Source of the DNA: Pterobdella sp. o SKG-2022
Taxonomy: Eukaryota > Annelida > Clitellata > Hirudinida > Piscicolidae
NCBI GenBank assembly: GCA_964035795.1
Contig: OZ038322.1
Span: 17,283,447-17,347,446 of the forward strand
Direction of reading: 5' to 3'
Length of the DNA stretch: 64,000 nucleotides
The notes below the pieces were generated by a model that had not been told where the DNA came from, did no database searches, and saw only the letters and a list, made by a program, of their open reading frames with translations. Below, one piece after another: positions 47,512 to 59,900 of the stretch. The translations under genes and the position numbers were made by a program. Each line of letters begins with the position of its first letter. Within the stretch, counting starts at the first letter, position 1.

Positions 47512-50500
47512 TGAAAGTTTCTAATTCATCGGGCTGCTAAGAAATTTTCACTTTTTGGTTTTTTTTTAAATTTTTCAAACAATTAGTAATTGGCTTAATT
47601 AATGATTAGCAAATTGATTTTTATTTTTGACTAAACTAAAAATGTAATATTAAGAAACAAATTTCAAATGACCGATTATATTTGAGTTCAACATTATCAT
47701 AAAACATAGCATCATTTGCATGAAACATATAATTGATGAAGTCATGAAAATTACATGAATGAAGGCAACTATGAATATTTATAATGTAACATAAAGAGGC
47801 ACTTTTAATCAGGATTTCCAAATAAAATGGACAATAAAGCGATAAGAAATGAACTTTAAATCTTTTAATATAGATAAAAATCATGTATAATTAAGGAGTA
47901 GATATACTGCGAGTACCCTTGAAAGAATTTTAAATTTAATTTTTTTCAAATATTCATAGATAAATTTAGTTCAAATATGAAAATCTATTACCTTTTTCAT
48001 AGTGTAGTGCTCAAGAAAAATACCGGTATAATTAGTTTATAATGATGTAGAATATAGCGAAAAGCTTCTTTTCAATAAAAAGTTGCAAAAAAATAGTTCG
48101 AAAATTTTGTTTTGTTACATATAAAATTAATTATTATTGTATATACACCTGCATTTATTCATCATATTTTTTGTCTATCTTTGTGTGTGTATTAATAAAA
48201 AATATTGTTTTTCTATCAATAAGCTTTACGGAACACCAATGATAAGTATGAGAATATTTGTTCACAAGCCGCCAGTACAAATGCTTCAAACTTCAAATTG
48301 TATTTTACTCTTGTAATTTTATCAGGAAAAAAATCACCAAAATATTCTCAAAAGTTTTTGATTTTCACCAATAATTTTAATTTTTTTTTCGTTCATGTGC
48401 TGGATCTACTTTCTTTTTGCTTCAAGATTTCAAGCAAGTGCTTGTCTCATAAAACTTTTGATTGATTTCTACGTGCTCATCTCTATAGGCTTAAAAAGTT
48501 TTTTTAGCATTGCGATATTTTTATGTTTCCTCTGAGAATGACGCTAATGGTCTTAAAGCCATTTGGTCCCCTTAGCATAATGGTAAGCGACGTTAGGCCT
48601 AAAAACCGAAAATAGCAGGTTCAATTCCAAGTCAAAGCCAACAGTACAATAATTGAATTAATTTTTTGGGCAGCTTCTTGCAATTCAAAAAATGATCGCA
48701 CAAACCCAGGTCTACATGTAGATTCTACAAAGGCCGTTAACCTTTACGTTACTTATCCGGCTGAACTCAATCAAGACGAAATACATTGGTCTTAAACTAA
48801 CCAGCTTTAAATAAAGTTTCCATATTTTTGATGACTTCATACAAAACATTTTTAAAGATGCTATCATATCTTCCAGGTCTTCTCATCTCTCTTTGAAAGC
48901 GACAGTGACGGAATTAAGCTATGTAAAAGTCAATTTTTAAAGAACATTTACGTATGAATGAAACACTTCTTCTGTAAAAATATTCTACTATGAATTACTA
49001 TAATCATCTAAAAATAAAAAAAATTTTTTGAGTTATTCTATTATTAATGAAGACTTATGGAATTTACTTGATAGAAGAACGACACCTGTTGCTGAAATAA
49101 CATCACCAAAAATTGAAAAGATAAAAAAACTTAGAATAAATAAATTCATTTGTCATCTACTGAAATTCTAAACCTCACGACAGTTTTTTTTACAAAAATT
49201 CGAGAAATTTTTGAATCATTTCTATGAAAAATTAATGATTGTTTAGTTGGAATTCAGTAAATATGTTTTCAAAGCTATTGATGATTTCGAAGGAAATAGG
49301 AAATTGTAGGTAGATGCTACTTAGAAGTCGTTATACTTGATCTTTTGTTTTTCCATAAGCAATTTCTGAGGTTTTTGTATAAAAAAGTATAAATATACTT
49401 TGATAAATGATTTTAATATTTATTATTGAAACTATTCCATTTTAACTTCCACGTGAGAAGATTTTTAGAGAAAACGTTTATTTTCTACAAGTAAAAACTT
49501 ATAGTAATTTATTAAATTTTATAAATCATTAGTTGACAAAAATTTCAACTCATTTTTGAGTCAATAAGTTTCGAAAAAAACTCAAAAACGTCTAATTTTT
49601 TCATAATTTAGGTTTAATGAAACATAAGATGTTTCTAAAAGATAATTTAAATTGCAATTTTGGCATCACTATTCCACGAAATATTTTCAAGAACTTGCTC
49701 AGCTCTAAGATGTATTTTCAATTTTAAAAAACAACATTTTTACTATAGTTTAACTATGAAATCAAAAAATGAACGTTTTTTAGTAATTTATTTATAAGAA
49801 ATATTAGAAAGAAAGCGAAGTTGAGACACTAATGTTAAAACTTCACTTGAGTTATTTTGATGTTTGTAGGGCAACCAAAAAAGTATTGGACGAATATTTT
49901 AGAAAAAATTTATATATTCTTTTATTCAATTTTTTTTTCATAACTCATCCATAATGAATGAGGTGGAACTTATCGAACATTCTCGTATTTTTAAAACAAT
50001 AAATGTCTTTAAATACTTACTCGTTTGAAGATATTGAAAATCAAGGAAACCTAATGCAGTTATATTCATGAAGTTCATCGACATTGTGTGGAATGACTAC
50101 GTGAAAAAGGTAAAAATTTTCAAATTTCAAAATGAAATTACCTTCGATTCTGAGAATCCTTCAAAAACTTGAAAGAGATAAAAAAAGAACTGAAATGTCG
50201 ATACAACTAATTTCCAGTTGCTGAGTTTTGTTCACATTAGGAATTTGGGAAAAAACGATTCAATTGGAAACTAATTTTATAACAATTTTCACTAGGTGTG
50301 ATTGGATCGAATTAATGTATTGTATCTACAAAATTTTTACAATTTTTCAGTTTAAAAAACATTTGAATAACAAATTTTATAAAATTACATTCGAAAATTT
50401 GTTTTTAAAAATTTAAAGCACAAAAATTATTTCTCTAAACTTCTTTTTGGAAATTGTTGAAAGGTCTCTGCATGATCTTTTACAAAGAAAAGTGTATAAT

Positions 50501-52629
50501 CAAAGTGATTAGGCATACAGTGTTGAGTGCGAAAACTGCAGTGTTTATAAGAATTTTTATTCTCTAGCTTCTTGTTTTTGTTTGAAAAGTGGATAAATTT
50601 TTCGAACTTGGTAAATGATAGCTGATAGTTGAATATTGACTTACTTATTAAGTATGAAACAATTTTGAATGCAGTAGTGTGTCGAGATTGGCAGTGGAAG
50701 TCACAAGCTGAAATTGTTTGGTAATGAGAAAGTAATGAGATTTACTGTAACAAAGGAGAAAATGACATGAATCAGATGTGGCTGTGAAAATTGGAGAACT
50801 TACAATGATGTTGAAGACGTTACTAGTTTAACGCTACTTACATTTGCTTAGTCAGTATTTTATATATATATATGAAACATTTAATTCAAATATTGAATAG
50901 TTTTGTTATTTTCCGAAATTTATTTCAATGAAGTTTCCAAACATGTATTCAAATAACTCGCGCAAATTGTTGTTTCAAAGTAGAGCTTCACTTATACGGT
51001 AAATTTTCGGTGTTCATCTTAATAAAGTGCAAAAACAAGTAGGCCTTAGAATCATATAGTGGCAATTGTATAGATATTTGTTTTATAATTTAAATGAAGA
51101 ATTTTAGCTAAAAAATTAATAAATTGCCACGTTTATAAGCAAAATTTGCAACATGAAGTACTTCTATTTTTACAATTTTTTAATAAAATTTACTGAAATG
51201 TGTAGATCTATTCAAAACCAATGAAAAAGGTTGTACACGTATTTTTAAATGAAGGTTGTCTGTGGAAATTATTCAAAACACAATTACATCCGACGAAATG
51301 CGTGTTCAACTGAAGGTTAAGTAAATGAACTACTATAAGTTCGCTTGCAGTGATTTCAAACACAAAATAAAGAATTAATTCGACTAAAAAATTTCAAATT
51401 TCTGAAAAGGTAAAAAATTTGTAAAAAGCTATAAAATACAAAGCATAAAGATATATGTATTATCCTTTACAATAACAGCGATTTGCTAGATAAATAGAAT
51501 ACGAAGAAACAATTAGTTTCTTCTCAGAAGCTTTCATTGCCTGTAGAGGAGCATTGTAATCAAAATATATTCCCATATGAATCATAGTATTTTTACTTTT
51601 AAACTTTGAATTGATTTAAAAGTTTCTGCAGGTTTCAAGATTTTTTTGGTGCTTTTCTTTTTAAAACTTTTTTTTAATGTTTCCGACTCCCCAATAATAA
51701 GCGTTTAGAAGAAGTTTCTAATCGTATTAAACTTTTGTTACTAAGAGCTTTTCTTTATAAAACCATTTTCCTATTTAGATACTGATAGATTAAAAAGAAA
51801 ATGGAAAATAAATCTGTACGGTTTCAAAGAAAGTTATTTGCAAACAAAAATAGTTTTTAAAAAGATTTTTCGAGTCTTAGAAGCTATTGTTGCTTCCTGG
51901 AAAAACTAGAAAAATTGTCAACAACCGTAGAAAGTTTAAAAAGTCTGTCTGGAAAAAGAATTTTTTTTAAATTTTTATAACTTTATTACAAGAGATTTGA
52001 TTATTTATAATAAATATAACAACCTTCGTTTTTTTTAAATTCAGTTATAGATATAAATATTATTCACAAAATAAGAGTTTGTTGTTCTGTATTTTTGTTT
52101 TTTTATTAAAAAAAATTTGTTGTGATAGAAAAATATTTTGAAACAAATAATGAAATATGCATTTGATTTTAAAAATACATTTTAATTTCTTAAAATGACT
52201 AAAACTAAACGTTATCTTATATAGTACCTTTCATAGCTTTATGAATATTTATTATGATGAACTTGAGCCAATATAAAATTTTTTGGAGTATTTTTAATAA
52301 CCTTAGTGTGGTTTAAATTCTACGATTTCTGAGAAATTGAATTATACAATTGAAAGGAAAGGTTTATTCTAAAAATTTTAATTTAAATAATATTTCCAAT
52401 ACTGTCGAAAAGAATGAAGTTGAACAATATAGTAAAAATTGAGTTTTTTAAATAAATATTACATTGATCATTATTTTTCATAGAAATTGACTGAGAAAAC
52501 AATATATTTGTCGACAGCTTGTTCAGATGAACTTTAAGTTAATAAATTATTTCTCGTTCAATAAATACACGAAAGACATTTGAAAACACAATAAAATGAA
52601 ATCTAAAATATGAATCAGGAATTATGGTA
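47512..52629. other. Intergenic, AT-rich; only a tRNA-like relic recognised
   Basis: About 5.1 kb between the EGF gene stop and the SOCS gene stop; the two genes converge. Apart from the tRNA-like sequence at 48562 and a short TA run near 50865, no gene or structured element was seen. Confidence 0.6.
48562..48641 (+). pseudogene. tRNA-like sequence, degenerate
   Basis: Has a good internal A box (TTAGCATAATGGTAAG at 48573) and B box (GGTTCAATTCC at 48618) at tRNA spacing. The anticodon arm does not give a standard 7-base loop with T33 and the acceptor and T stems pair poorly, so I do not call a functional tRNA or assign an amino acid. It may be a tRNA relic or the head of another SINE family. 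Confidence 0.5.
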
Positions 52630-53947
52630 TTAAACACAGTATGGGTATTGTTTTATATAGTTTAATAATGAAGAATTCAACGTTAATTTTTTTGAAAGTT
52701 TATTCTTATTAACTTTCAGTCTGGCTAAATGAGCTAAAGATGGCGTAGAAGTGAAAAAGGGTTTGTTCAAAAATAACGGAGTGTCGCATCGTCCGGAGGT
52801 TTCTTCAAGAGTACTTTTATTTGGATTCTAAAAAAAAATATATCATTTAAGAAATTAAAAAAATAAACAAATTTGAAGTGAAAATTGTATTTTTTACTTG
52901 AACAAAATGTTGAATAAGTCCTAAAATTGATTTACTACGAGGAATATCCAATACATTGGGTTGAGGTATGTCAGTTTCTAAAGTGAAAAAATTGTTTTCG
53001 AACTGAATTCTGATTGAAGTAGGTCCTCTAATAGTTTTGAAAGACAAAGATAGAAGGAATTTTGGATTGGAGCTGTCTCTAAGGAAAAAAGTACCAACAG
53101 ATTGATTTGAAAGTAACTCAGCTGCTTCATCTGAAGATATTTTGCCATGATAAAAACCACATTGGAAAAGAAGAAACAGATTAACTTTCAAAATATTCAA
53201 CTCTTTCTCTGTAAAGTGTGATCTACAGAAATCAGTCTTTGATTTATTATCAATTCTCATTTCAATGCAATTCATATATTTTGAGTTTTCTTTTTCAAGA
53301 TTTTTTTCAAATTTCAAATTGCTTTCTAGAATTTCAATTAAGCCATATTGACTTGGAAATGAATTTCTCAAATATTGTTGAATATTCATTTTGGGTAAAA
53401 ATGGTTCAATTTTTTTTAAATCATCAAGACTTTTTGTTTTTAGGCAATGACAGTTATCTAAGAGAGCAATTTGATCATTTTTGAATTCGGAATGGCAACA
53501 GTATGATGAAATGAAATGACTAGAATTCAGATATGCATTGTCTTGGCATGGACTAGTTGTTTTTCTATTAATTTCATCAAATAAATATTTTAATTTGGCT
53601 TTTAAATGTTCTTTAGATATATTTCCACCATTTTGTTTCAAATTAATTTTGAGTATGTTGTTCAAGTCAGTTTTTGCTTTATTTACACTATAAGGAGATG
53701 TAGGATTGGTGTTTATATATTTATGGAAACGCAATAAGTTTTGATAATTTTTTTCAATTTTTACATTAGTAGATAGCTGATGTGTATCAAAAGGGTTGGA
53801 AGAAAAGTTTTGATAGTAAACCATGTTATTTTTTTGTTGACAAGTGAAAAGAACTGGGTCTAAAGTTGGTGTTTCCAGTATGTTTGCATTGTTTCTTGGA
53901 TCTGAGTAAGTATCCAAAAAAGACTGGTCCCAAGTGAATTTAGCCAT
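52630..53947 (-). CDS. Suppressor of cytokine signalling, SOCS2/CISH type, long N-terminus
   Basis: Cytoplasmic adaptor expected to bind phosphotyrosine on receptors or JAK-STAT partners and recruit an elongin/cullin ubiquitin ligase. Two exons: 52898-53947 and 52630-52827 joined in phase 0 (Q|N), 415 aa. The SH2 domain is residues 264-350 (GFYHGKISSDEAAELL, GTFFLRDSS with the phosphate-binding R290, KTIRGPTSIRI). The KT-RGPT stretch is closest to CISH/SOCS2 among members I remember. Exon 2 has PFFTSTPSLAHLARLKV, a BC box with Ala where Cys is usual, and ends LLNYIKQYPYCV like SOCS2. The Cul5 box (usual LPxP) reads LTLN. Residues 1-263 are Asn/Lys/Ser rich and without a known domain, far longer than in SOCS2 or CISH. 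The ATG is the first in the frame. Confidence 0.92.
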
Positions 53948-56900
53948 GATCAGCTGAAGACTGAGATTTTTATTCTGTTGAAATCTTTTTTTAGAAGAAA
54001 CTTTGAGAAAAACTACAGTTCAGTTATGTTTAATCTACATTTTCATAAATGTCTAATCCATTTAATAGAAACTTTTGCTTATAGATATCTTTAATTTTAT
54101 AAAAATTTCAAAAATCCCACCCAAAATATCATTAAAAACAAATTTTATCATTGAAAACTTCAAGTTTCTCTCTATATATAAAGTCCACTTATATAAGTTT
54201 ATTTCGCAACTATATCACGCAATCTTTAGTTTTACTTATTTAAACATGAACCATATTACGAAGAAGGTATACACTTATTGGGAATTGTTTGTATATATAG
54301 ATACACTTCTAACATATTATTAGGATTGTTTTTCTTGAAACCATAAAAAAAATCATAATAAAGGCTTATTATTGTTTTATATAATTATTTTTTCGATGAA
54401 GCTTTTCTTAGTATACGAGCTAATTTCGAACCTTTTAATACATACAATATACATTAAGAGTGAATTCAAATTTCATACTTCTTTTTGACTGTATATATAA
54501 TCATTTTATATCGGTCATTAGTATAGATGATTTCATGAAATTGTTAATTTTAGTACACTTTGTCATGAGATGGTTTCTCGGGTGGATATTCATTCCGAGT
54601 AAAGGATTAGTCAAAGAAATCTATACGAAGAAATTTTTAGAAAAGATTTCATGATTAATTGCCTCGTTTAAAAAATAAATAGTTACATGCTGATTATTAA
54701 ATGACATGAAAAAAAGTGCGGCTTTTAGTTGAATTGTGAAATTCGTCGAAAAGAAGTGAGAGCTGGATTTATAAAAAATTTTCCCCACTTAAGAGCATAT
54801 AAAAATGTGCACAACTTTTCCTATGAAATGAATTTTATATTAAATGATTTTTCTTGTATGTTTCCGCCATTTAATTGAAAAATACATAATAGAATAAATT
54901 TTTCTTTATAAGTATAAATTTGGATTATTTTAAAAATTAAAAAAACCAAATTAAGCAAAAATTTTTTGATCAATTCTCAAAATGAGAAATTCTTTCTTTC
55001 AAACAATCTATACGAATCGGTGTTAAAAATTTATCTATGCTGAAAATTCAAAAAAATGTCAGTATTATATTTTACATATTTTTTTCATTTGGTTGAAAAT
55101 GCTATTTTAATTGGTGTTTCAAAATAATATTTTTGGACAAAAGTTATTTAATAAAAAAAATTTTTAAAAGCTTCCAATTTTCTGAGAAAACTCTATATTT
55201 ACGCAAAATTTTTATCCATTTTGAAGACCATCACAATACATGAGCTCTTATTTGAATTTCTTCTTGGAATAAAGTTTGTCACGTTGATGATTCTTAGAAA
55301 ATTTAGACAGAATTAAATTGAATCTTTGTCAAAATTTCAATCTAAAAAATTCAGTTCATATTTTGAGTTTCCCTTATTAGAACCGAAATTAATTTAGTAA
55401 TCGCTTGAAATCATCTCAGAGAATTTTATGAAATTTATACCTAAGCTTAACCAGAATTTATTAAGAAATGTGGGTGCAATGTGTTATCAATTTTCCTTTA
55501 TAACTTAAACGGTTAACTTTATAAAAAATCCCATCTTCCCCAAATGAATTATTTAGTTATTGTCTTGCATTGATGTTCAAAACCAAATTTCTTTGAAATT
55601 TAAGCATAAGTAATATTTTTAAACTAAACCTTTTGAAAATGAAAATTTTAAATAAACAATCATATTCTCTCATATTTTTACAATAATGAGAACATAAAAA
55701 AAACCATGCCATATTGGAGGCAATTTTAGTTAATTTTAAACTGTAGTTTTATGAATTTGTATTTGCAAAATCTCTCATCTGATGGTGAACTATTTACATT
55801 TCACAGCAATTACAATAGATTGAGTTTGAAGCCTTGAATCATAAGAGAGGTGAGGTTGAAGATTGGTGTTACGTCAAATATCAGGTGATTCATTAAACGT
55901 GACGAAAGTTCAAGTTTCAATAGAAATCTTCAAAGATCAGTTCTTCGTCACAAAAAGAAAGAATTTGTTGACATGTGTTTCATGAATGTATTCAAACATT
56001 CATGTTCTATTGTCGTCCTTTCAATAGTGTCTTATCATCGTTTTAATGTATCAATTATTGTTTTTTGTATATTTAACTTAATTTTTTTCCATTTTGTTCA
56101 TTATTTTTTAGAGATTATATTGAAGTTTTCAAACATTTAAAATAAAGTTTTCAGTAACTTTTGTAATTTTTCTATGTTCAAGAAATTTAATAAATCTATT
56201 TGATGAAAGAAAAAAATAAATTTAATAAAGAAATAAAAGTTAGTTATAAAAATCTAATGAAGCCAGTCTAATTCAGAGTAAATGAAGCGAATTAAAGCTG
56301 CGAGTGTAGATTTCATTGAAAAGAACCTTCTATTTATTTTCTCTTTCTTTATGACTTTTCTAACTAACAATCAAGCTTTTCGCATTATTACACTCATTTT
56401 TAGACGACTCTACGTGAGTTTATTTATAGATATTATATTTTATTAGGATATTCTGATGAATTCTTTTAGTTCTTATAATTAGAATTTCAATAAAATTGTT
56501 TAAGAAATAAAAGCAAAAGGTACTTGAAATATGCTAAGGTTTTTACTAAGCAAAAATTCAAACTGGTGAAAACTACTTTTTGAATGATCAAAAAATTGAA
56601 ATAAAAACGGATTTTTTTTCAATACTAAAAAAGCAATGTAAAGAAATTTATTTTAAGAATCAGTATTTTTAAATAATACAAACTCAAAAATAATGTTGAA
56701 AAAACATTCTTTTATATTTTTTCCATCTTTATTTTCTAAGAAAATAGTTACAATTTACGAGAAAAATAGCAAACAGGATCGAATGTTGCTATAAGGAGAA
56801 TATGTGACGAAGCACGTTTCATTATTAAGCCACTGAGACAATCAATGAAAAGTTCTAATATTCATTATTTCAACTGAAAATGTTCCAATGAAGTATAAAT

Positions 56901-59900
56901 AAGCATGAATAATAACTAAAACCATTGAAATATATTTTAAAACATTCATAAATTTGCTCTATCTACAAATTAATTTTTAATCGATGCTTAACTGTTTGGT
57001 GGGAATTTCATTATTTTAATACCTTTCAGTTTTTATTAACTTTAGAAAATACTTAAATGAAATAGCTGGGAAATTAAATTAAAACTGGGATTCAAAAAAC
57101 ACAATGGCTATTTGAATTTCGATACCAAGCTATTAACGGGGATATTGAATTTTAGGTGAGTACTTTTGCTTTAAACAAAAAATTTAGAATTATTGCTATG
57201 AAACAAAATTTGAATATTTTTGTAAACTCAAAACCATCTTCAATTTTAGAACTTTAACGTAAACTTGCGGCTAAAAATACATCAAATTTATCGAGAAAAA
57301 CGCTAGTGTGAGAAATATTTTCAATTTTCCACTATCATGATTATTAATATTTTTATAGCGCGCAATCTACAAACAAATTTATCAAAAATAGATTTATATT
57401 CATATCAATTATTAATATATTCACAGTCATAAGCATACATTCAAGATGTATATATGAACCAGCAGATAAAACTTGAGGAAACATCTGGAAAATGTTCTTT
57501 TAATACTTTTCCACGAAACACTACATTTTGATATTTATTTTATTTTCTTTTGAATCGTATCTGTTATTTTCGCAGCAATAAAGCTTTCGTTTTAATTATT
57601 TATTACATTATTAGCTTTAAAGCAACAATTAAGACACTGGGAACAATATATTTTTTCAGTAATTTTCTCAGTTTTCTGCGAAGTTATCGATTATGTTATT
57701 AACTTTTAATCGATTAATTATATTTCTATATTCAATTGCACATATTTTTTTTATATGAGAGTTTATTAATGCTGGACTCCCAATGAATTTATTCTTCTAT
57801 TATAAAATAATTCTACATAAATATAAAATAAACATGTTTTTTATCAGGTGTTATCATATAGTATCAAAACAAAAATTCAATTTATAAAATAAATTTATTA
57901 AACACTATGCCAATATTAAAATAATTAAATTGAATTTATTTTTTCAAAAATTTCAAAAACTTAATTCCACCATTACCTTAAGGGGTATTTAGTTGCATAA
58001 ATATGTACGTTTCATGTGCTACAGTCAATGAGTATCATTGGGCAATAAGCACATTTCCTAAAATTTTCAGAACAATACAATTAAATGTCTTGAAAAAATC
58101 TCATATCGTCTGATTTACTGAAGCAAACTTATAATTTTTAATCCTTTAGTCAACTTATATAATTTTTACAATTTATTATTTAATTATGCAGCCCGGATGG
58201 ATATTGTAATATTTTCATTTGAACTCAAGGGTATTTGTGATATTTTGAATTTTACATAATTTTTCAATTAATCTCACTATTTGCATTATAATTCAAAAAT
58301 AATTATACCTAAATAATTTTTATATGCTTCTATTAATTAAAGATAACGTTAAACTCGTAAAAAGTTCCTTGAACTCTCCACTCGATATATGATCAAATAT
58401 TACGCAGAAGTGATAGAGGAAACGTTAAACGCACTAAGGCAACGTACAAGCACTTATATGCCATAAACATGTTTAGAATGAGTCTTCTTCAGAAAAAATC
58501 GATAAAAAGGAACTTGGGGTTATTAGCACAGTGCATCGTCAGCTTCCATTTATAGATCGTTGTAAACGCACTTAAATCTTGTTATAAGTTTCAAGATGAA
58601 GCACTGACATATGATGCCTAATGCATAGGGTTTTGTTCTTTCAAGTTTCTATAGTATTTTTAAAATAATCAATTTTTGAAATTTTATCGTGTTTGTATCA
58701 AGCCGTAACAGCGGAGTTTCCGAAATTAAAAATTTTTTAAAATGTTTAACAATGTTGATCTTTGTTCTCACTATAGTTAATTTTCGTGTAGATTATATCT
58801 TATTTCTAAGAATTCTATTTGTGTTGTTGAGAATTAACACGAAAATTTATTTTTAGTTTTTTATTAAATTCACTCCATATCTAAAAATCTATCAAATTTT
58901 GCATTGAGCTGGAAACATTTTCAAATTAATAATTTTACTAAATTCAATATTTAATAAAATATCAAGCACCTTACCATCTCAAACTTTTTATTCATACACT
59001 TCTAAAATATTTTCCAAAGGGTTTAATACCTATGTTTTTTGTATGCTAAATGCATTCTAATTCAGTCAAAGGCGTACAAATAAGATGAATTGAGCAGAAC
59101 ATATTATACTACATAGGAGATTAGTTATGCGTATATTCTACGTCTATAATTTAATGTTTTAAAAACTAGACATTTCTTATACGTTTTAAATTAACTCTGA
59201 AGAAGGAGTTACTTTATTTTTTAATTTTTTGTGAATTAGATTAGTGAATTTTCATATTTTATAAAGTTTGAACCCAGGATTTTAATACTTAATTATTCGG
59301 ATGTTTTCTTCTTTCAACAACGTATTTAAACTTTTTTCTTTTTTAATTCCTCAAAAAGTGCTTTAAATTATATTTAAAATGATATCAGCCCGGGTTTTTA
59401 TAAACACACACATCTGGGAAATATTGAAGTAGAAAACGTCAGCGTATTCTATTCGTAGTATATATCATTTTTCAATTCTAATTTAAAATTGTTTTGAAAA
59501 TTTCAAAAAAGTTTTTGTTTAAATTATCTCCAATTCAAATTGGATTAAAATTTCCATTTCATTGTTAGTTTTCAAAACATATTTTCTTATGATATTTGAA
59601 GCCATATTCGTTTTAATATTTTTCTCAAGTCTTTACAAAATTCAAAAGCTAATTACATTTATACACATAATTAAAATTATGTATACAAGGAAAATTCTTC
59701 GAATATTTCCTTCCAAAAAGTTCAGATAACGCTGAAATTCCCCATAAGTGTTCCACCAATCACCCTCATCACTAAGGTAAAGATTTTGTCGGCTTATACT
59801 TTGATACTGCATTTTTACAAATTTTTGACAGTTCACATGTTCTACGGTATTCAGCCAAAGTTTTTCAGGTTTTTATTTAGTGCACTTCAGATCGGTTAAC

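Noticed and set aside
47636..47884. Reverse-strand 82-codon frame after the EGF gene
   Set aside because: Chance frame: composition tracks base content and no splice or family signal is present.
53218..53484. Forward-strand 88-codon frame
   Set aside because: Antisense of the SOCS first exon; low-complexity Phe/Ser/Gln composition.
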